Positions 34,628 through 45,193 of a stretch of DNA of 64,000 nt are shown here, one piece after another. How positions within the stretch are numbered: the stretch's first letter is position 1; each line of letters starts with the position of its first letter. The notes below the pieces were generated by a model. It searched no databases and was not told the origin of the DNA. It saw only the letters and a program-made list of their open reading frames with translations. Source of the stretch: Rhodospirillales bacterium (GTDB lineage: Bacteria; Pseudomonadota; Alphaproteobacteria; Rhodospirillales; Rhodospirillaceae); the NCBI GenBank assembly GCA_028278135.1, contig JANQEW010000029.1, forward strand, positions 186,001 through 250,000, in the 5' to 3' direction. Both the position numbers and the translations under genes were made by a program.

Positions 34628-34647
34628 CTCTGGGGAACTCTGGGGAA
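34628..34647. repeat. 10-bp perfect tandem duplication upstream of lysA
   Basis: CTCTGGGGAA at 34628-34637 is repeated at 34638-34647, directly upstream of the lysA ribosome binding site. A second imperfect 10-bp pair (TCAGCGAGTG then TCAGCGAATG, 34739-34758) lies in the same spacer. Confidence 0.95.
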
Positions 34648-34848
34648 CTAAGAGATTGTTTTGACTCTGATCGCCATTAATTTATCGCTGCTCGATTGCT
34701 TCAGAATGTTTTCAGATAAAAGGCGCAGTGACGCCAGCTCAGCGAGTGTCAGCGAATGTCTTTCTAGCTGGAGCACTTCTATTTGTTGTGAGGGGACCCT
34801 GTCAACCTGCAAACCAGGCCTGACATGGTCTCTTCCGTCTCTGGTGTT

Positions 34849-36246
34849 CTAGTTGCCCGTTTGTAATCTATCAACTAATTGATGAACACTTGGTACAAAT
34901 CCGTTTTTATAAAATGGATCAGTAGAAAAGCGATAGACATTATGACCCGCAAACATCAACTCATCTTCAATGTCAGCACCGTGTACGATATTTTGCAATG
35001 TTTTTTGTATACAAAAAGATCGCGGATCTGCACGTTTTCTAGTTGTTCCTATTTCATTCTGCGCCCAATTACTGAATTGACAGGAAGAAAGGCAGCCCAT
35101 ACAAGAAATTTGGTCATACAAAATTTCCTCCGCTTGTATTGGTGTCACGAAGATCAGGGTGGAGTCTGGCGTCCGGAGGGTCGCAGTCAGACCCTGCGCC
35201 GCCCAGATTTGAGCCTTCTGGCTCTCTTTTTCAGAAACGTAGACGATGCGGCCACGAACGCCAAGTGGCAGTGGAATCGGATGGAGAGTGCTTTGTTCAT
35301 CAGCGTAACGAATCTGACGCGCTGAACGTTCGATAAGTTCTTCCAGAAATCTGTTGTGGACAGCGGAGGAATAAAATCCAGTCGGACTGAACTTGTGCAG
35401 GAGGACATCCCCCTGACGTAGAGTCGTCAGGCGGCGTTTCCACGATGTCGGAATGGGGCTTTCCAGTGTCAGGAGAGGACGCGTACCAAACTGAAAAGCA
35501 ATGGGCCCGAGTTCTGGGCTATCAATCCAGTCTTCCCACTCGCGTAAGCACCATACGCCACCAGCCATGAAGATTGGCAATCTCCCTAACCCCACATCAC
35601 GCATAGTCTGGCGTAGTTCAAGTACCCGTGGATATGGATCTTGTGGCTGTTCCGGGTCCTCTGTGTTAGACAGCCCATTGTGACCACCGGCAAGCCAAGG
35701 ATCCTCGTAGACAACGCCACCTAACAGGTGCTGTTGCCTGTGGTAAGAGCGTTTCCATAAGGCGCGGAAGGCCCGTGCCGAGGACACAATAGGATGATAA
35801 TAGATGCTGAAGGCGGTACAAATGTCTGCTACCCGGTAGGGCATGCCGGCACCACAAGTCACCCCGTGGATGAGATCTTTTGCGCTTTCTAAGATGCCAT
35901 GCAAGACTCTTTCACACCCTCCCATTTCCCACAAGACATTCATATGGATGCGACCTTCTCCTTTAGAAATCTGATAAGCGATTTTTGCTTGATTTATACC
36001 ACCTTCAATAGCATTGGCAATTAATTCCTCATGGCGCTCACGGCGAGTCCGACCACGATAAATCATTACCCGGCGATTGCCATTTTCATCGTAAGAATCG
36101 GCATTCACACCTGAGAATGTCCCAACACCGCCTGCCGCAGCCCATGCGCCGGCACTGACGCCATTGCTCACAGCGATGCCTTTACCGCCCTCGACAAGGG
36201 GTAATACCTCGCGGCCGGAAATCACCACAGGCTTCAGACTCTTCAC
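34849..36246 (-). CDS. Nitronate monooxygenase-like flavoprotein
   Basis: TIM-barrel flavoprotein of 465 residues related to the NMO/2-nitropropane dioxygenase family. The N-terminal VVISGREVLPLVEGGKGIAVSNG and central GVTCGAGMP, PIFMAGGVWCLREWEDW and IAFQFGTRPLL fit FMN binding of that group. It is about 100 residues longer than classical nitronate monooxygenases. The extra C-terminal part holds ISCMGCLSSCQFSNWAQNE, a C-x2-C-x3-C cluster that looks like an Fe-S or zinc site. The substrate is unknown. The start is GTG at 36246 with AAAGGGA upstream. The greA gene upstream is a known neighbour of this long NMO type in Rhodospirillales. Confidence 0.78.
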   Translation of the reverse strand: MKSLKPVVISGREVLPLVEGGKGIAVSNGVSAGAWAAAGGVGTFSGVNADSYDENGNRRVMIYRGRTRRERHEELIANAIEGGINQAKIAYQISKGEGRIHMNVLWEMGGCERVLHGILESAKDLIHGVTCGAGMPYRVADICTAFSIYYHPIVSSARAFRALWKRSYHRQQHLLGGVVYEDPWLAGGHNGLSNTEDPEQPQDPYPRVLELRQTMRDVGLGRLPIFMAGGVWCLREWEDWIDSPELGPIAFQFGTRPLLTLESPIPTSWKRRLTTLRQGDVLLHKFSPTGFYSSAVHNRFLEELIERSARQIRYADEQSTLHPIPLPLGVRGRIVYVSEKESQKAQIWAAQGLTATLRTPDSTLIFVTPIQAEEILYDQISCMGCLSSCQFSNWAQNEIGTTRKRADPRSFCIQKTLQNIVHGADIEDELMFAGHNVYRFSTDPFYKNGFVPSVHQLVDRLQTGN

Positions 36247-36676
36247 GGCTATCCCTTTCGGTTGTGCACATCTTCGAACGTCTCAAGAGCCCTGCTTCCT
36301 TAGGGCATTCGAAGTACATGTTAACAACCCTAACCCCCTATCAAAAAGGCCCATCTAATGTTGATGTCTCACAACAAAAAATGTTTATTAACAATAATTT
36401 ACAGTCAAAGCTTGCTTGCACCAAGAATGCTACTTTGCTGGTTGCCTGCGCAGTGCACAAAGATGTCAGTGGCGTTGGCAACATACATCACCGTAATTTT
36501 TGAAGTGTGAGGCGGGTGGCCTGTCGCATAAGCCTATCCACACTGACGGAGTACTGACAGAGTCTCGTTGTCATCCAGAGCAGTGGATCTTGAAAACTAA
36601 ACGAGTGCGCGCAGGCCAATTCCGACTGAGATCCTGAGAAAATGACAGGACAGTTACCACTGCAATAAGGTTGCCA
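36247..36676. other. Spacer between greA and the NMO-like gene
   Basis: About 430 bases with no supportable gene. Open frames here lack family resemblance or codon logic. The central part (36350-36500) is AT-rich. No RNA motif or terminator hairpin was recognised; it may hold decayed coding sequence or the promoter of the NMO-like gene. Confidence 0.3.
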
Positions 36677-37153
36677 TTAAAACAGGTACTGTACATAAAC
36701 AATAACGTAAGCCTTACATCCTCTCGGCGTTGTCACTTCGACAGTGTCCCCTGAATGCTTACCAATGAGCGCCCTACCTAGGGGTGAATGAATAGAGATA
36801 CGTCCCTTTTTAATATTAGCCTCGTGTGCGCCAACAATCATATAGGTTATCTCCTCATCGGTATCTTCGTCAGCGAGAGTGACGGTCGCACCAAATCGTA
36901 CCTGGTTACCAGACATCTTAGCGATATCTATAACCTTCGCCCGACTGATGATGTCTTCAATCTCAGAGATACGGCCTTCGATAAAACTCTGCCGATCTCT
37001 CGCCGTGTGATACTCCGCATTTTCAGACAGATCACCATGCTCCCGTGCTTCTGCAATCGCACGAATGACGTCGGGTCGATCGACGCTCTTGAGTTTTTTC
37101 AGCTCTGTTTCCAAGGCAGCAAGGCCCGCTGAAGTCATCGGGATCTTTTCCAT
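36677..37153 (-). CDS. greA: Transcription elongation factor GreA
   Basis: GreA of 158 residues from the ATG at 37153, the normal length. It rescues backtracked RNA polymerase by stimulating transcript cleavage. The N-terminal coiled coil carries the acidic tip in [23 protein letters not shown] (the D and E near residues 41-44 act at the active site), and the C-terminal FKBP-like domain ends [21 protein letters not shown]. carB lies upstream on the same strand with about 83 bases between, a common alphaproteobacterial order. Confidence 0.96.
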   Translation of the reverse strand: MEKIPMTSAGLAALETELKKLKSVDRPDVIRAIAEAREHGDLSENAEYHTARDRQSFIEGRISEIEDIISRAKVIDIAKMSGNQVRFGATVTLADEDTDEEITYMIVGAHEANIKKGRISIHSPLGRALIGKHSGDTVEVTTPRGCKAYVIVYVQYLF

Positions 37154-37236
37154 CTGCCATAACCCACCCCATGGGCTATCATATGATAGCAACTTTAATT
37201 AGTAAAACTATCACAAACATTCATCTCTTCTCGAGG

Positions 37237-40200
37237 CTAACATAAAAACTCGAAATATGCTTGTAAGGGTGTAATATCCAGTGCTCCACTTTTCAAAGCT
37301 TCAATACCCTCAACAGCTGCACGTGCCCCTGTCATGGTCGTATAATACGGAAGGTTATGAGTTAAAGCGGTACGCCGAATGGAAAAGCTGTCCGCTAGAG
37401 ACATGTCTCCCTCTGTTGTGTTAATAACGAGATGGACGTCTCCAGAAAGCATAGCATCAACACAGTGTGGACGACCCTCTAAAACCTTCTTCAGCACTGT
37501 GACTTCTAATCCGCGTTCCTGCAGATAACGCGCTGTACCCCGAGTCCCTGCAAGCCTGAAGCCAAGACCCGCTAAATGCCAGGCTAATTCAGCGAGCTCA
37601 GGTTTGTCCCTGTCCTTGACAGACAGGAACACCATGCCACAGATTGGCAGGTGTGTTCCAGCCCCGAGCTGGCTTTTGGCAAAGGCTCGCCTGAAATCTA
37701 CGTCAATGCCCATCACCTCCCCTGTAGACTTCATTTCAGGGCCAAGAACGATATCTACATTCGGAAAGCGGGCAAAGGGAAAAACTGCCTCCTTAACAGC
37801 TACATGTGTAGCACGTTTTTCTCTTAAAGAGAAAGAAATAAGAGATTCGCCTGCCATTATTCTGGCGGCAATTTTGGCCACAGGCACACCAGTCGCCTTG
37901 GCGACAAAAGGGACTGTGCGACTCGCTCTGGGGTTGAGTTCTAAGACATACAGTACGTCATCTTTTATGGCAAATTGCACATTCATAAGACCCACAATAC
38001 GGAGTTCTCTGGCAAGCAGCTTGGCCTGGTGCTCAATTTCTCCGATCATTGCCGGCGCTAGCGTGTGCGGTGGGAGAACACAAGCGGAATCTCCAGAATG
38101 GATGCCAGCCTCTTCAATGTGCTGCATGATTCCAGCTACGTAGACGCTTTGACCATCGGCAAGAGCATCGACATCTACTTCAATAGCGTTTTCCAAATAG
38201 TGGTCAATCAGCACCGGTTCATCGCCTGATGCTTTGACCGCATGAGTCATATAATCGTTTAGAGCTTCTTCTCCATAGACAATACGCATTGCCCGACCGC
38301 CCAGCACATAAGAAGGCCGGAGCACAACAGGATAGCCGATCTGCATAGCAACGGCACGGGCTTCCGCAACGGAGCGAGCAACTCCATTAGCCGGCTGACG
38401 CAACCCCAGTCTTCTGAGGACAGCCTGAAAGCGTTCACGATCCTCCGCCAGATCAATGGCCTCAGGTGATGTCCCTAGAATGGGAATCCCTGCGTTTGCG
38501 AGCATATGTGATAACTTCAATGGAGTCTGACCACCGAGCTGAACAATAACGCCGCGCAGCTGCCCCTGAGATTGTTCTCGTCTTACAAGAGCAATCACGT
38601 CCTCCGCTGTCAAAGGTTCAAAGTACAAACGGTCTGATGTATCATAGTCTGTGGAGACAGTTTCCGGGTTGCAATTTACCATTATCGTTTCCCACCCCAC
38701 CTCCCGCAAAGCAAAAGCGGCATGACAACAGCAATAATCAAACTCAAGCCCCTGGCCAATTCTGTTCGGACCACCTCCTAAAATAACGACTTTGCTCTTT
38801 TTAGTGGGAGAAGATTCACATTCTACCGGTGAAAGACCATCACCTTCATAGCAGGAGTACATGTATGAAGTGTATGCTGAAAACTCTCCCCCACAAGTAT
38901 CAACGCGCTTATAAACAGGATGAATATCAAGTCCCTCGCGCTGGCAGAGAACTTCCGTAGATGTCTTACCAGACAATTCCGCGAGACGCTGATCAGAGAA
39001 TCCCATCGCTTTCAAACGCCGCAGGTTCAGGACATCACGGGGTACCCCGTTTGCTCTTACTCCAGCTTCTGCGACGATAATTTTCTGTATCTGTTCCAGA
39101 AACCATGGGTCATAATGACAGCGGGCATAAACTTCCGTGACGCCTAGCCCATGGCGAAAAGCCTGCGCAATAACCAATAAACGATCTGGTCGCGGCTGAG
39201 ACAGAGCAGAGATGATCGCATCTTTCTGATCTGTCGCTGAAACACCAGGAATATCAATCTCGTTTAAACCTGTGAGACCGATTTCAAGGCTACGTAAGGC
39301 CTTTTGTAAGCTCTCTGAAAATGTGCGACCAATGGCCATTACCTCACCAACAGATTTCATTGATGTGGTTAGTAATGGTTCCGTATCGGGGAATTTCTCA
39401 AAAGTAAAGCGCGGCATCTTTGTGACAACGTAGTCAATGGTGGGCTCAAAAGAGACAGGCGTATTCCCCGTTATGTCGTTTATGAGTTCGTCAAGTGTGT
39501 AGCCGATGGCAAGCTTGGCTGCAACTTTAGCAATTGGGAAACCTGTCGCCTTTGACGCTAAAGCAGAAGAACGCGAGACTCGTGGATTCATCTCTATCAC
39601 GACCATTCGGCCTGTGGCCGGATTCACAGCAAACTGGACGTTGGAGCCCCCTGTATCTACTCCAATCGCCCGTAAGCAGGCGATTGAGGCACTACGCATA
39701 AGCTGATATTCCTTGTCAGTGAGTGTTAACGCCGGGGCGACTGTGATAGAATCTCCTGTGTGAATCCCCATGGGATCCACATTCTCAATAGAACAGACGA
39801 TGATACAATTATCGTTACCGTCTCGGACAACCTCCATTTCATACTCTTTCCAGCCAAGAACGGATTCCTCAACAAGAACCTCCTGCACAGGAGAGGCCGC
39901 AAGCCCTCCAGCGATAAGTTGATCAAACTCGGCCGTATTGTAGGCAATACCACCACCTGTTCCAGCCAGTGTGAAGGAGGGACGGATAATGGCAGGAAGA
40001 CCAGTATGAGCTAAAGCCGCGCGGGCTTCTTCTAAGGATCTCGCTAAGTGGCTCTTCGGGGACTCCAAACCAATTTCATCCATTGTCTCTCGAAAAAGTT
40101 GTCTATTTTCTGCCTTGGTAATGACATCGCGGCGAGCCCCGATCATCTGCACACCAAACCGCTCTAAAGTACCGTTATCAGCAAGCGCCATAGCGGTGTT

Positions 40201-40488
40201 GAGGGCCGTCTGTCCCCCCATAGTCGGCAGCAGTGCATCAGGACGTTCCCGTGCGACAATACGGGCTACCACTTCCGGGAGAATTGGCTCAATGTACGTG
40301 ACATCGGCCATGTTCGGATCCGTCATAATGGTAGCCGGGTTAGAGTTCACGAGAATCACCCGACACCCCTCCTGGCGGAGAGCCTTGCAGGCTTGTGTCC
40401 CAGAATAATCAAACTCACAAGCCTGACCGATGACTATAGGGCCGGCACCAATGATCAGGACGGCGTGGATATCAGCGCGTTTGGGCAT
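37237..40488 (-). CDS. carB: Carbamoyl-phosphate synthase large subunit
   Basis: CarB of 1083 residues, making carbamoyl phosphate for arginine and pyrimidines. Two homologous ATP-grasp halves are complete: the first begins [21 protein letters not shown], the second [22 protein letters not shown]. Also seen are [36 protein letters not shown] and a C-terminal allosteric MGS-like domain (about 940-1083) with [19 protein letters not shown]. The small subunit carA, usually directly upstream, is missing: about 860 bases without any gene lie there instead. Confidence 0.97.
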   Translation of the reverse strand: MPKRADIHAVLIIGAGPIVIGQACEFDYSGTQACKALRQEGCRVILVNSNPATIMTDPNMADVTYIEPILPEVVARIVARERPDALLPTMGGQTALNTAMALADNGTLERFGVQMIGARRDVITKAENRQLFRETMDEIGLESPKSHLARSLEEARAALAHTGLPAIIRPSFTLAGTGGGIAYNTAEFDQLIAGGLAASPVQEVLVEESVLGWKEYEMEVVRDGNDNCIIVCSIENVDPMGIHTGDSITVAPALTLTDKEYQLMRSASIACLRAIGVDTGGSNVQFAVNPATGRMVVIEMNPRVSRSSALASKATGFPIAKVAAKLAIGYTLDELINDITGNTPVSFEPTIDYVVTKMPRFTFEKFPDTEPLLTTSMKSVGEVMAIGRTFSESLQKALRSLEIGLTGLNEIDIPGVSATDQKDAIISALSQPRPDRLLVIAQAFRHGLGVTEVYARCHYDPWFLEQIQKIIVAEAGVRANGVPRDVLNLRRLKAMGFSDQRLAELSGKTSTEVLCQREGLDIHPVYKRVDTCGGEFSAYTSYMYSCYEGDGLSPVECESSPTKKSKVVILGGGPNRIGQGLEFDYCCCHAAFALREVGWETIMVNCNPETVSTDYDTSDRLYFEPLTAEDVIALVRREQSQGQLRGVIVQLGGQTPLKLSHMLANAGIPILGTSPEAIDLAEDRERFQAVLRRLGLRQPANGVARSVAEARAVAMQIGYPVVLRPSYVLGGRAMRIVYGEEALNDYMTHAVKASGDEPVLIDHYLENAIEVDVDALADGQSVYVAGIMQHIEEAGIHSGDSACVLPPHTLAPAMIGEIEHQAKLLARELRIVGLMNVQFAIKDDVLYVLELNPRASRTVPFVAKATGVPVAKIAARIMAGESLISFSLREKRATHVAVKEAVFPFARFPNVDIVLGPEMKSTGEVMGIDVDFRRAFAKSQLGAGTHLPICGMVFLSVKDRDKPELAELAWHLAGLGFRLAGTRGTARYLQERGLEVTVLKKVLEGRPHCVDAMLSGDVHLVINTTEGDMSLADSFSIRRTALTHNLPYYTTMTGARAAVEGIEALKSGALDITPLQAYFEFLC

Positions 40489-41352
40489 AAAGGCAAGATT
40501 TTTTCTCCCAATGGAAAACGGTGATCAGAAACAAGACTGACACCCCCCATTTTTTTACTGCGAAGAGGCTTCAGAAGCTACAGAAACCTGTTCCCCCCGC
40601 TACAATTTAGACCCTTCTTAGACCCTTCTTAGACCCTTCCTAAAAGGAGCCTTGACAAACGGCAAAGGCAAGAAGGATTGATCTGCCTGCGACAAGACAA
40701 TATGGCACACACAACGCCTTTTCAAGGCGTGGCTGGTGCCTGTGCGCTCCATGCTCAGCATACTATACCATGCTAAGCCTAAGCTCAGGGAGCTGATGCT
40801 GATGCTAATGTGATTCATGTCCCTATGCAAAAGAAATCCGCACCCGTGACGTTAGCTAGGGAAACAGTATTGTCTCTGCTATGATGTCAAAAAGGGATTC
40901 TTCTGATACTGCAATTTAGTATCATTTTGTATTATTTTTGTATTATTTTCGTGCTCTCTGATCTGAGTCAGCTGAATGACGTTTCTGGCATGACCCCACC
41001 ATCAAAAAGCTATAGCTTGTGCCATCCAGTTTTTCTGAGAGACAATCATCTTTTCTGCGATACAATGCGATACCAAAAGAGATCCCGTATCACACCGGTC
41101 AACACACAAAGAATGTTGCCGTGCCCTCCATCAAATCAGAATTGTCAAAGCGACTTGTCTTGCTATTATTTCCCAGCAATTGGCCATGATTTCTCGCAAT
41201 ATTTTACCCTTGGCTTTCTGCGTGAATGGACTCGCAGATAGCGAAGCAATGCGATATTCTACCCTAGATGTAGGGAGGCACGCTTGATTCGTACAGCATG
41301 AAGACGATTAATCTCCTATTTTATTGCCTGAGTGCAGAGAGAGTCTCCTTCC
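40489..41352. other. Long gene-free region upstream of carB and the Lon-like gene
   Basis: About 860 bases between the divergent carB and Lon-like genes with no supportable gene; no stretch resembles carA. It contains three tandem copies of an 11-bp unit (40608-40640), GTATTATTTT repeats (40929-40949) and a TGCGATACAA/TGCGATACCA pair (41056-41075). Several frames are open for about 100 codons but look unconserved. It may be decayed DNA left after a rearrangement. Confidence 0.5.
40608..40640. repeat. Three tandem copies of an 11-bp unit
   Basis: TAGACCCTTCT at 40608-40618 and 40619-40629 is followed by TAGACCCTTCC at 40630-40640. It lies in the gene-free region upstream of carB. Confidence 0.95.
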
Positions 41353-43779
41353 ATGACTGTTGACCCTTTGCCAGCGACCCTTCTCTATACGTCCTGCGAT
41401 TTAAGTGACTTGCCATTCACTACCACTGAGGAACTCGAGGATCTGAATGAAGAATCTGTTGGCCAGGAGCGGGCTGTTGCGGCTGTACGCTTTGGCATTC
41501 GCATTCGCCCAGAAGGATTCAACCTGTATTGCCTAGGTTCTAAGGGCACTGGCAAGTCTAGTGTCATCCGACAGTGCCTGCGTAAGGCGGCCGCAGAGCG
41601 GCCTGTGGCTGATGACTGGTGCTATGTACATAACTTTAACGATGATCAGCGGCCACAGGCCCTGCGTTTACCCCCTGGAAGAGCAAGAGCCTTTTGCCAA
41701 GGGATGCATCACCTTGTTGAGGAACTTCAGTTGGCAATACCAGCATTGTTTGAGAGTGACGAATTTCTTGCTCGTAAGCAGGCCATTGATGAATCTTTGA
41801 AGAAACAACATGAGCGGATGTTTACCGCATTCCGGGAAAATGCAGAGAGAGCAGGCTTATCGCTGCTGCGCACCTCAGCAGGGCTCATTCTCGCACCGCT
41901 GAAAGAGGACAACGAATCTGCACAGGGCAATTGCAACCTTTTGTCGGAAGACGAGCAGGAACACAATGTGGCACGCCTGCAGACGGAGCTTGAAACTCTC
42001 CAATGCCAACTCCCGCACTGGGAACGCGAAAAGCGTCAGGCAATACAGAATCTCGTCCATGAACTAGCACATTCCACAGTGGATCCTTTGATCAATCGTC
42101 TGAAAGAAGTTTATGCTGATGTGCCAGCTGTTGCCAGCTATCTAGACGACGTGCACCAAAATATCATCGCAAACATTGGTGACTTCCTTGTTCCCAGAGA
42201 GGGAAAAGCAAGGGACCACGATGATGCCTTTCCGTTCTCAAGTGGGAGCCGTCCCACAGCAATAGCCGCTTTACGTCGCTTTCAGGTGAAAGTACTTGTT
42301 TTTCGGGAAGGAGATAATGGGGCACCTGTGGTATTCGTAGATCATCCTACAAAATCTAATCTTATAGGTCGCATAGAATATCTGCAGCAATGCGGTACTG
42401 TTGTGACAGATTTGAGCCTTATCAAGGAAGGTGCCCTGCATCGTGCCAATGGAGGTTATTTAGTTCTACAAGCCCGTAAGATTTTGGCTCAACCTTTTGC
42501 CTGGGAAAATCTGAAAAGGGCCTTACGCGCGCGTGAAATAAAAATTGAGAATTCTGAATATGAATGCGGTTTTTTCTTAAAAACTCTGAGTCCAGAGCCA
42601 ATTCCACTTTCTATCAAAGTTGTTTTACTCGGAGAACCATTAATATACTACTTTTTATCTCATCATGATCCTGATTTCAGAGAGCTTTTCAAAGTTGCTG
42701 CAGATTTTGACGACAGCACTGAACGTACTCCTGAGACTGTTTTGGCTTATGCTCGTCTGCTTGCAGCGCTCGTAAGGCGTGAAAATCTAAGGCCACTCCA
42801 TCGTGATGCCGTTGCACGTCTTATTGAGCACGCCGCTCGGCTCGCCGAGGACAGCACAAAACTCTCTACGCACATGGCAAGCATTACGGACTTAGCGCGG
42901 GAAGCAGATTATTGGGCAGGGCAAAGCGGGGCAGATCTCGTGAGCGGTAAGCATGTGCAACAAGCGGTGGATGCCCAGATTGATCGGCAAAATAGGATTC
43001 ACGTTAACGTCCGAGAGGAAATTCTTCACAATACCGTGCTGGTTGACACTACCGGGGCTGTTGTGGGGCAAATCAATGCTTTATCAGTCTTTGAACTCGG
43101 ATCGCTAACATTTGGCGCACCCAGCCGAATTACCTGTCGAGTTCGTATGGGTAAGGGCGAGGTCGTCGATATAGAACGAGAGGTAGAGCTCGGTGGACCG
43201 CTTCACAGTAAAGGTGTGTTGATTTTTGTTTCTTTCCTTGCCGCTAGGTTTGCTGTTGATATGCCTCTCTCGCTCTCCGCCACCCTCGTTTTCGAGCAAT
43301 CCTATGGCGGTGTGGAGGGTGACTCTGCTTCCTCAACGGAACTGTATGCTCTTTTGTCAGCGCTCGCTGACGTACCAATCCGCCAAGATCTTGCTGTGAC
43401 AGGATCAGTAAACCAGCTTGGCCAGATTCAGGCCATCGGTAGTGTGAACGAGAAAATAGAGGGTTTTTTCCATATCTGTCAAGCACGGGGCCTGACAGGC
43501 GGGCAGGGTGTGCTCATACCACGTGCTAATGTCAGAAATCTGATGCTACGGGCAGAAGTACGGGAAGCGGCAGAGGCTGGTCTTTTTCATATCTATCCCA
43601 TCACCAATGTTGATGAGGGGATCGCCCTTCTCACAGGTTGGCCAAGCGGTAAACGAGACGAGAGCGGGACATATCCCCTTGGATCTATTAATCGCAAGGT
43701 GGCGGCGCGTCTCAAAGACTTTGCAGCAAGATCCCACCGCTTGTCTGAAGCTTATAGTGGAAGCTATAGACGTAGTTAG
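41353..43779 (+). CDS. ATP-dependent Lon-like protease (LonB/AAA_32 family)
   Basis: Protein of about 808 residues from the ATG at 41353. It has an N-terminal AAA_32 ATPase region with Walker A GSKGTGKSS (about 60-68), a long coiled middle part (about 140-260), an AAA lid, and a C-terminal Lon-type protease domain. The catalytic Ser is in EGDSASSTELYALLSAL and the Lys in GSVNEKIEGFF, a Ser-Lys dyad. The family lacks the N-terminal domain of classical Lon; substrates are unknown. The 3' end overlaps a 17-bp tandem duplication that includes the stop codon (43777-43779). The 42340-42680 part is AT-rich. Confidence 0.9.
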   Translation: MTVDPLPATLLYTSCDLSDLPFTTTEELEDLNEESVGQERAVAAVRFGIRIRPEGFNLYCLGSKGTGKSSVIRQCLRKAAAERPVADDWCYVHNFNDDQRPQALRLPPGRARAFCQGMHHLVEELQLAIPALFESDEFLARKQAIDESLKKQHERMFTAFRENAERAGLSLLRTSAGLILAPLKEDNESAQGNCNLLSEDEQEHNVARLQTELETLQCQLPHWEREKRQAIQNLVHELAHSTVDPLINRLKEVYADVPAVASYLDDVHQNIIANIGDFLVPREGKARDHDDAFPFSSGSRPTAIAALRRFQVKVLVFREGDNGAPVVFVDHPTKSNLIGRIEYLQQCGTVVTDLSLIKEGALHRANGGYLVLQARKILAQPFAWENLKRALRAREIKIENSEYECGFFLKTLSPEPIPLSIKVVLLGEPLIYYFLSHHDPDFRELFKVAADFDDSTERTPETVLAYARLLAALVRRENLRPLHRDAVARLIEHAARLAEDSTKLSTHMASITDLAREADYWAGQSGADLVSGKHVQQAVDAQIDRQNRIHVNVREEILHNTVLVDTTGAVVGQINALSVFELGSLTFGAPSRITCRVRMGKGEVVDIEREVELGGPLHSKGVLIFVSFLAARFAVDMPLSLSATLVFEQSYGGVEGDSASSTELYALLSALADVPIRQDLAVTGSVNQLGQIQAIGSVNEKIEGFFHICQARGLTGGQGVLIPRANVRNLMLRAEVREAAEAGLFHIYPITNVDEGIALLTGWPSGKRDESGTYPLGSINRKVAARLKDFAARSHRLSEAYSGSYRRS

Positions 43780-43803
43780 ATTGAGAACGTAGTTAGATTT
43801 AGA
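43770..43803. repeat. 17-bp tandem duplication across the Lon-like stop codon
   Basis: ACGTAGTTAGATTGAGA at 43770-43786 is followed by ACGTAGTTAGATTTAGA at 43787-43803, 16 of 17 identical. The stop TAG at 43777-43779 lies in the first copy. Confidence 0.95.
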
Positions 43804-43841
43804 TAAGACGTACTGAGATCATCAGGCACATGGGAGACAAC

Positions 43842-44840
43842 TCACACAGGACGTCTTGTGGTGAGGATGACTTTGCCAATAGCCATACGTCCCAAAAGGA
43901 TTTCTAGAGCCCTGCTCACTTCAGCCATATCCAAGGTACAGGAGATGTAAGGGGACAAGTCACCAGCGACAAACCATTTCAACAAGTTGCCCAAGGCAAT
44001 GCGTACACCAGCTGGATCTATCGTGCGGTAAGCGTTAAAGCTGAAGCCTATGCAGGAGATATTTTTTACCATCATGATATTCGCCGGAATCTGTGGCACA
44101 TGACCTGAGGCAAACCCTACCACGAGAAGACGGCCATTTGGTGCAAGGAATCGCAATGATTCGTTGAAGATAGCCCCACCAACAGGATCATAAATGACGT
44201 CTGCACCGTGGCCCCCAGTCAACGTTCTGATCCTCTTTCGTACATTTTCTTGCCGATAGTTGATGAGGTAATGAGCCCCTCTTTCTTTAGCAATTTTTAG
44301 TTTTTCCTCACTACCTGCAGTAGCTATCACAGTGGCCCCGATGAGTCTACCGCACTCGACTGCTGTGAGGCCCACACCGCCTGCTGCACCGTGTACCACT
44401 AACACGTCGCCAGCCTGCAATTGTGCCCGCATTTTCAGCCCGTAATAAGAAGTCCCGTAGGCAATGGGAAAGCCAGCGGCTTGGACAAAATCCATAGAAT
44501 CAGGTATGGTGAAAACATCAGAAGCCCTGACCACACACTCCTCGGCAAACCCGCCGCTCCGTGTTATGGCCATCACTCTATCTCCAACTCTGCAGGGAGC
44601 ATCATGGGCATTGATCTCTAGAACTACCCCTGAGACTTCAAAGCCCGGGATAAAGGGAGGCTCTAGCTTATCCTGATAGCGCCCTTGGAGAGTCAGAGTG
44701 TCAGCAAAATTAACTCCTGCCGCATGAACGGCAATCCTGACATCCCCTTCGGAAAGATTCTGTGGCGGCAGGTCTTGAAGTATTAAGTTTTTATCAAATT
44801 GAAAATCTTTGCTCAACGAACAACATACTATAGCTCTCAT
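43842..44840 (-). CDS. NADPH:quinone oxidoreductase (zinc-independent MDR family)
   Basis: Medium-chain dehydrogenase/reductase of about 332 residues without the structural zinc cysteines, as in quinone oxidoreductases. Features: VAVHAAGVNFADTLTLQGRY-type N-terminal motif, PFIPGFEVSGVV, the nucleotide-binding VHGAAGGVGLTAVE (about 148-161), and GADVIYDPVGG. The start at 44840 (MRAIVCCSLS) has AGAGGC upstream; further upstream in-frame starts would add unconserved residues. The substrate may be a quinone or an enoyl-type ketone. It stands alone. Confidence 0.87.
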   Translation of the reverse strand: MRAIVCCSLSKDFQFDKNLILQDLPPQNLSEGDVRIAVHAAGVNFADTLTLQGRYQDKLEPPFIPGFEVSGVVLEINAHDAPCRVGDRVMAITRSGGFAEECVVRASDVFTIPDSMDFVQAAGFPIAYGTSYYGLKMRAQLQAGDVLVVHGAAGGVGLTAVECGRLIGATVIATAGSEEKLKIAKERGAHYLINYRQENVRKRIRTLTGGHGADVIYDPVGGAIFNESLRFLAPNGRLLVVGFASGHVPQIPANIMMVKNISCIGFSFNAYRTIDPAGVRIALGNLLKWFVAGDLSPYISCTLDMAEVSRALEILLGRMAIGKVILTTRRPV

Positions 44841-45193
44841 AGAATCCATGCCTCTTGAGATGAGAATGAGAAGGTCGTACCGATCTACCACGCACTCCGC
44901 CTATGCACGATGTACAGAGTATGATAGGAAAATGGCAAGGGATAATTTTTTGCGCATGACGCGCTCCTGAGACTAGGTGGACGCGCATTTGATTCCATGC
45001 ATTCCATGCAGGCGAAAAGCAGTGCCTTCGTAGTCTTTACTAATATGTATTGATCAATGATACTCTTTTTAAGAGTATTATCATGGCCATGCAATGCGGG
45101 TGGAAAGCTGGCCAGGAGACTACCGTGGTTTACACATGTTTTCTGCCTTGGTATTGTTGTATCTGTCCGGCTGAGATGGGAGGAGCGACGAGG
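44841..45193. other. Spacer between divergent quinone oxidoreductase and prs genes
   Basis: About 350 bases with no supportable gene; the prs reading frame stays open back to 45050, but the conserved PRPP-synthetase N-terminus begins only at 45194. A 9-bp tandem pair ATTCCATGC (44992-45009) is present. Promoters for both genes are expected here. Confidence 0.4.

Noticed and set aside
36264..36503. 79-codon frame between the NMO-like gene and greA
   Set aside because: No conserved motif or ribosome binding site; composition matches non-coding DNA.
40927..41241. 104-codon open frame on the plus strand upstream of the Lon-like gene
   Set aside because: No ribosome binding site, no family pattern, and it contains short tandem repeats typical of the surrounding non-coding DNA.
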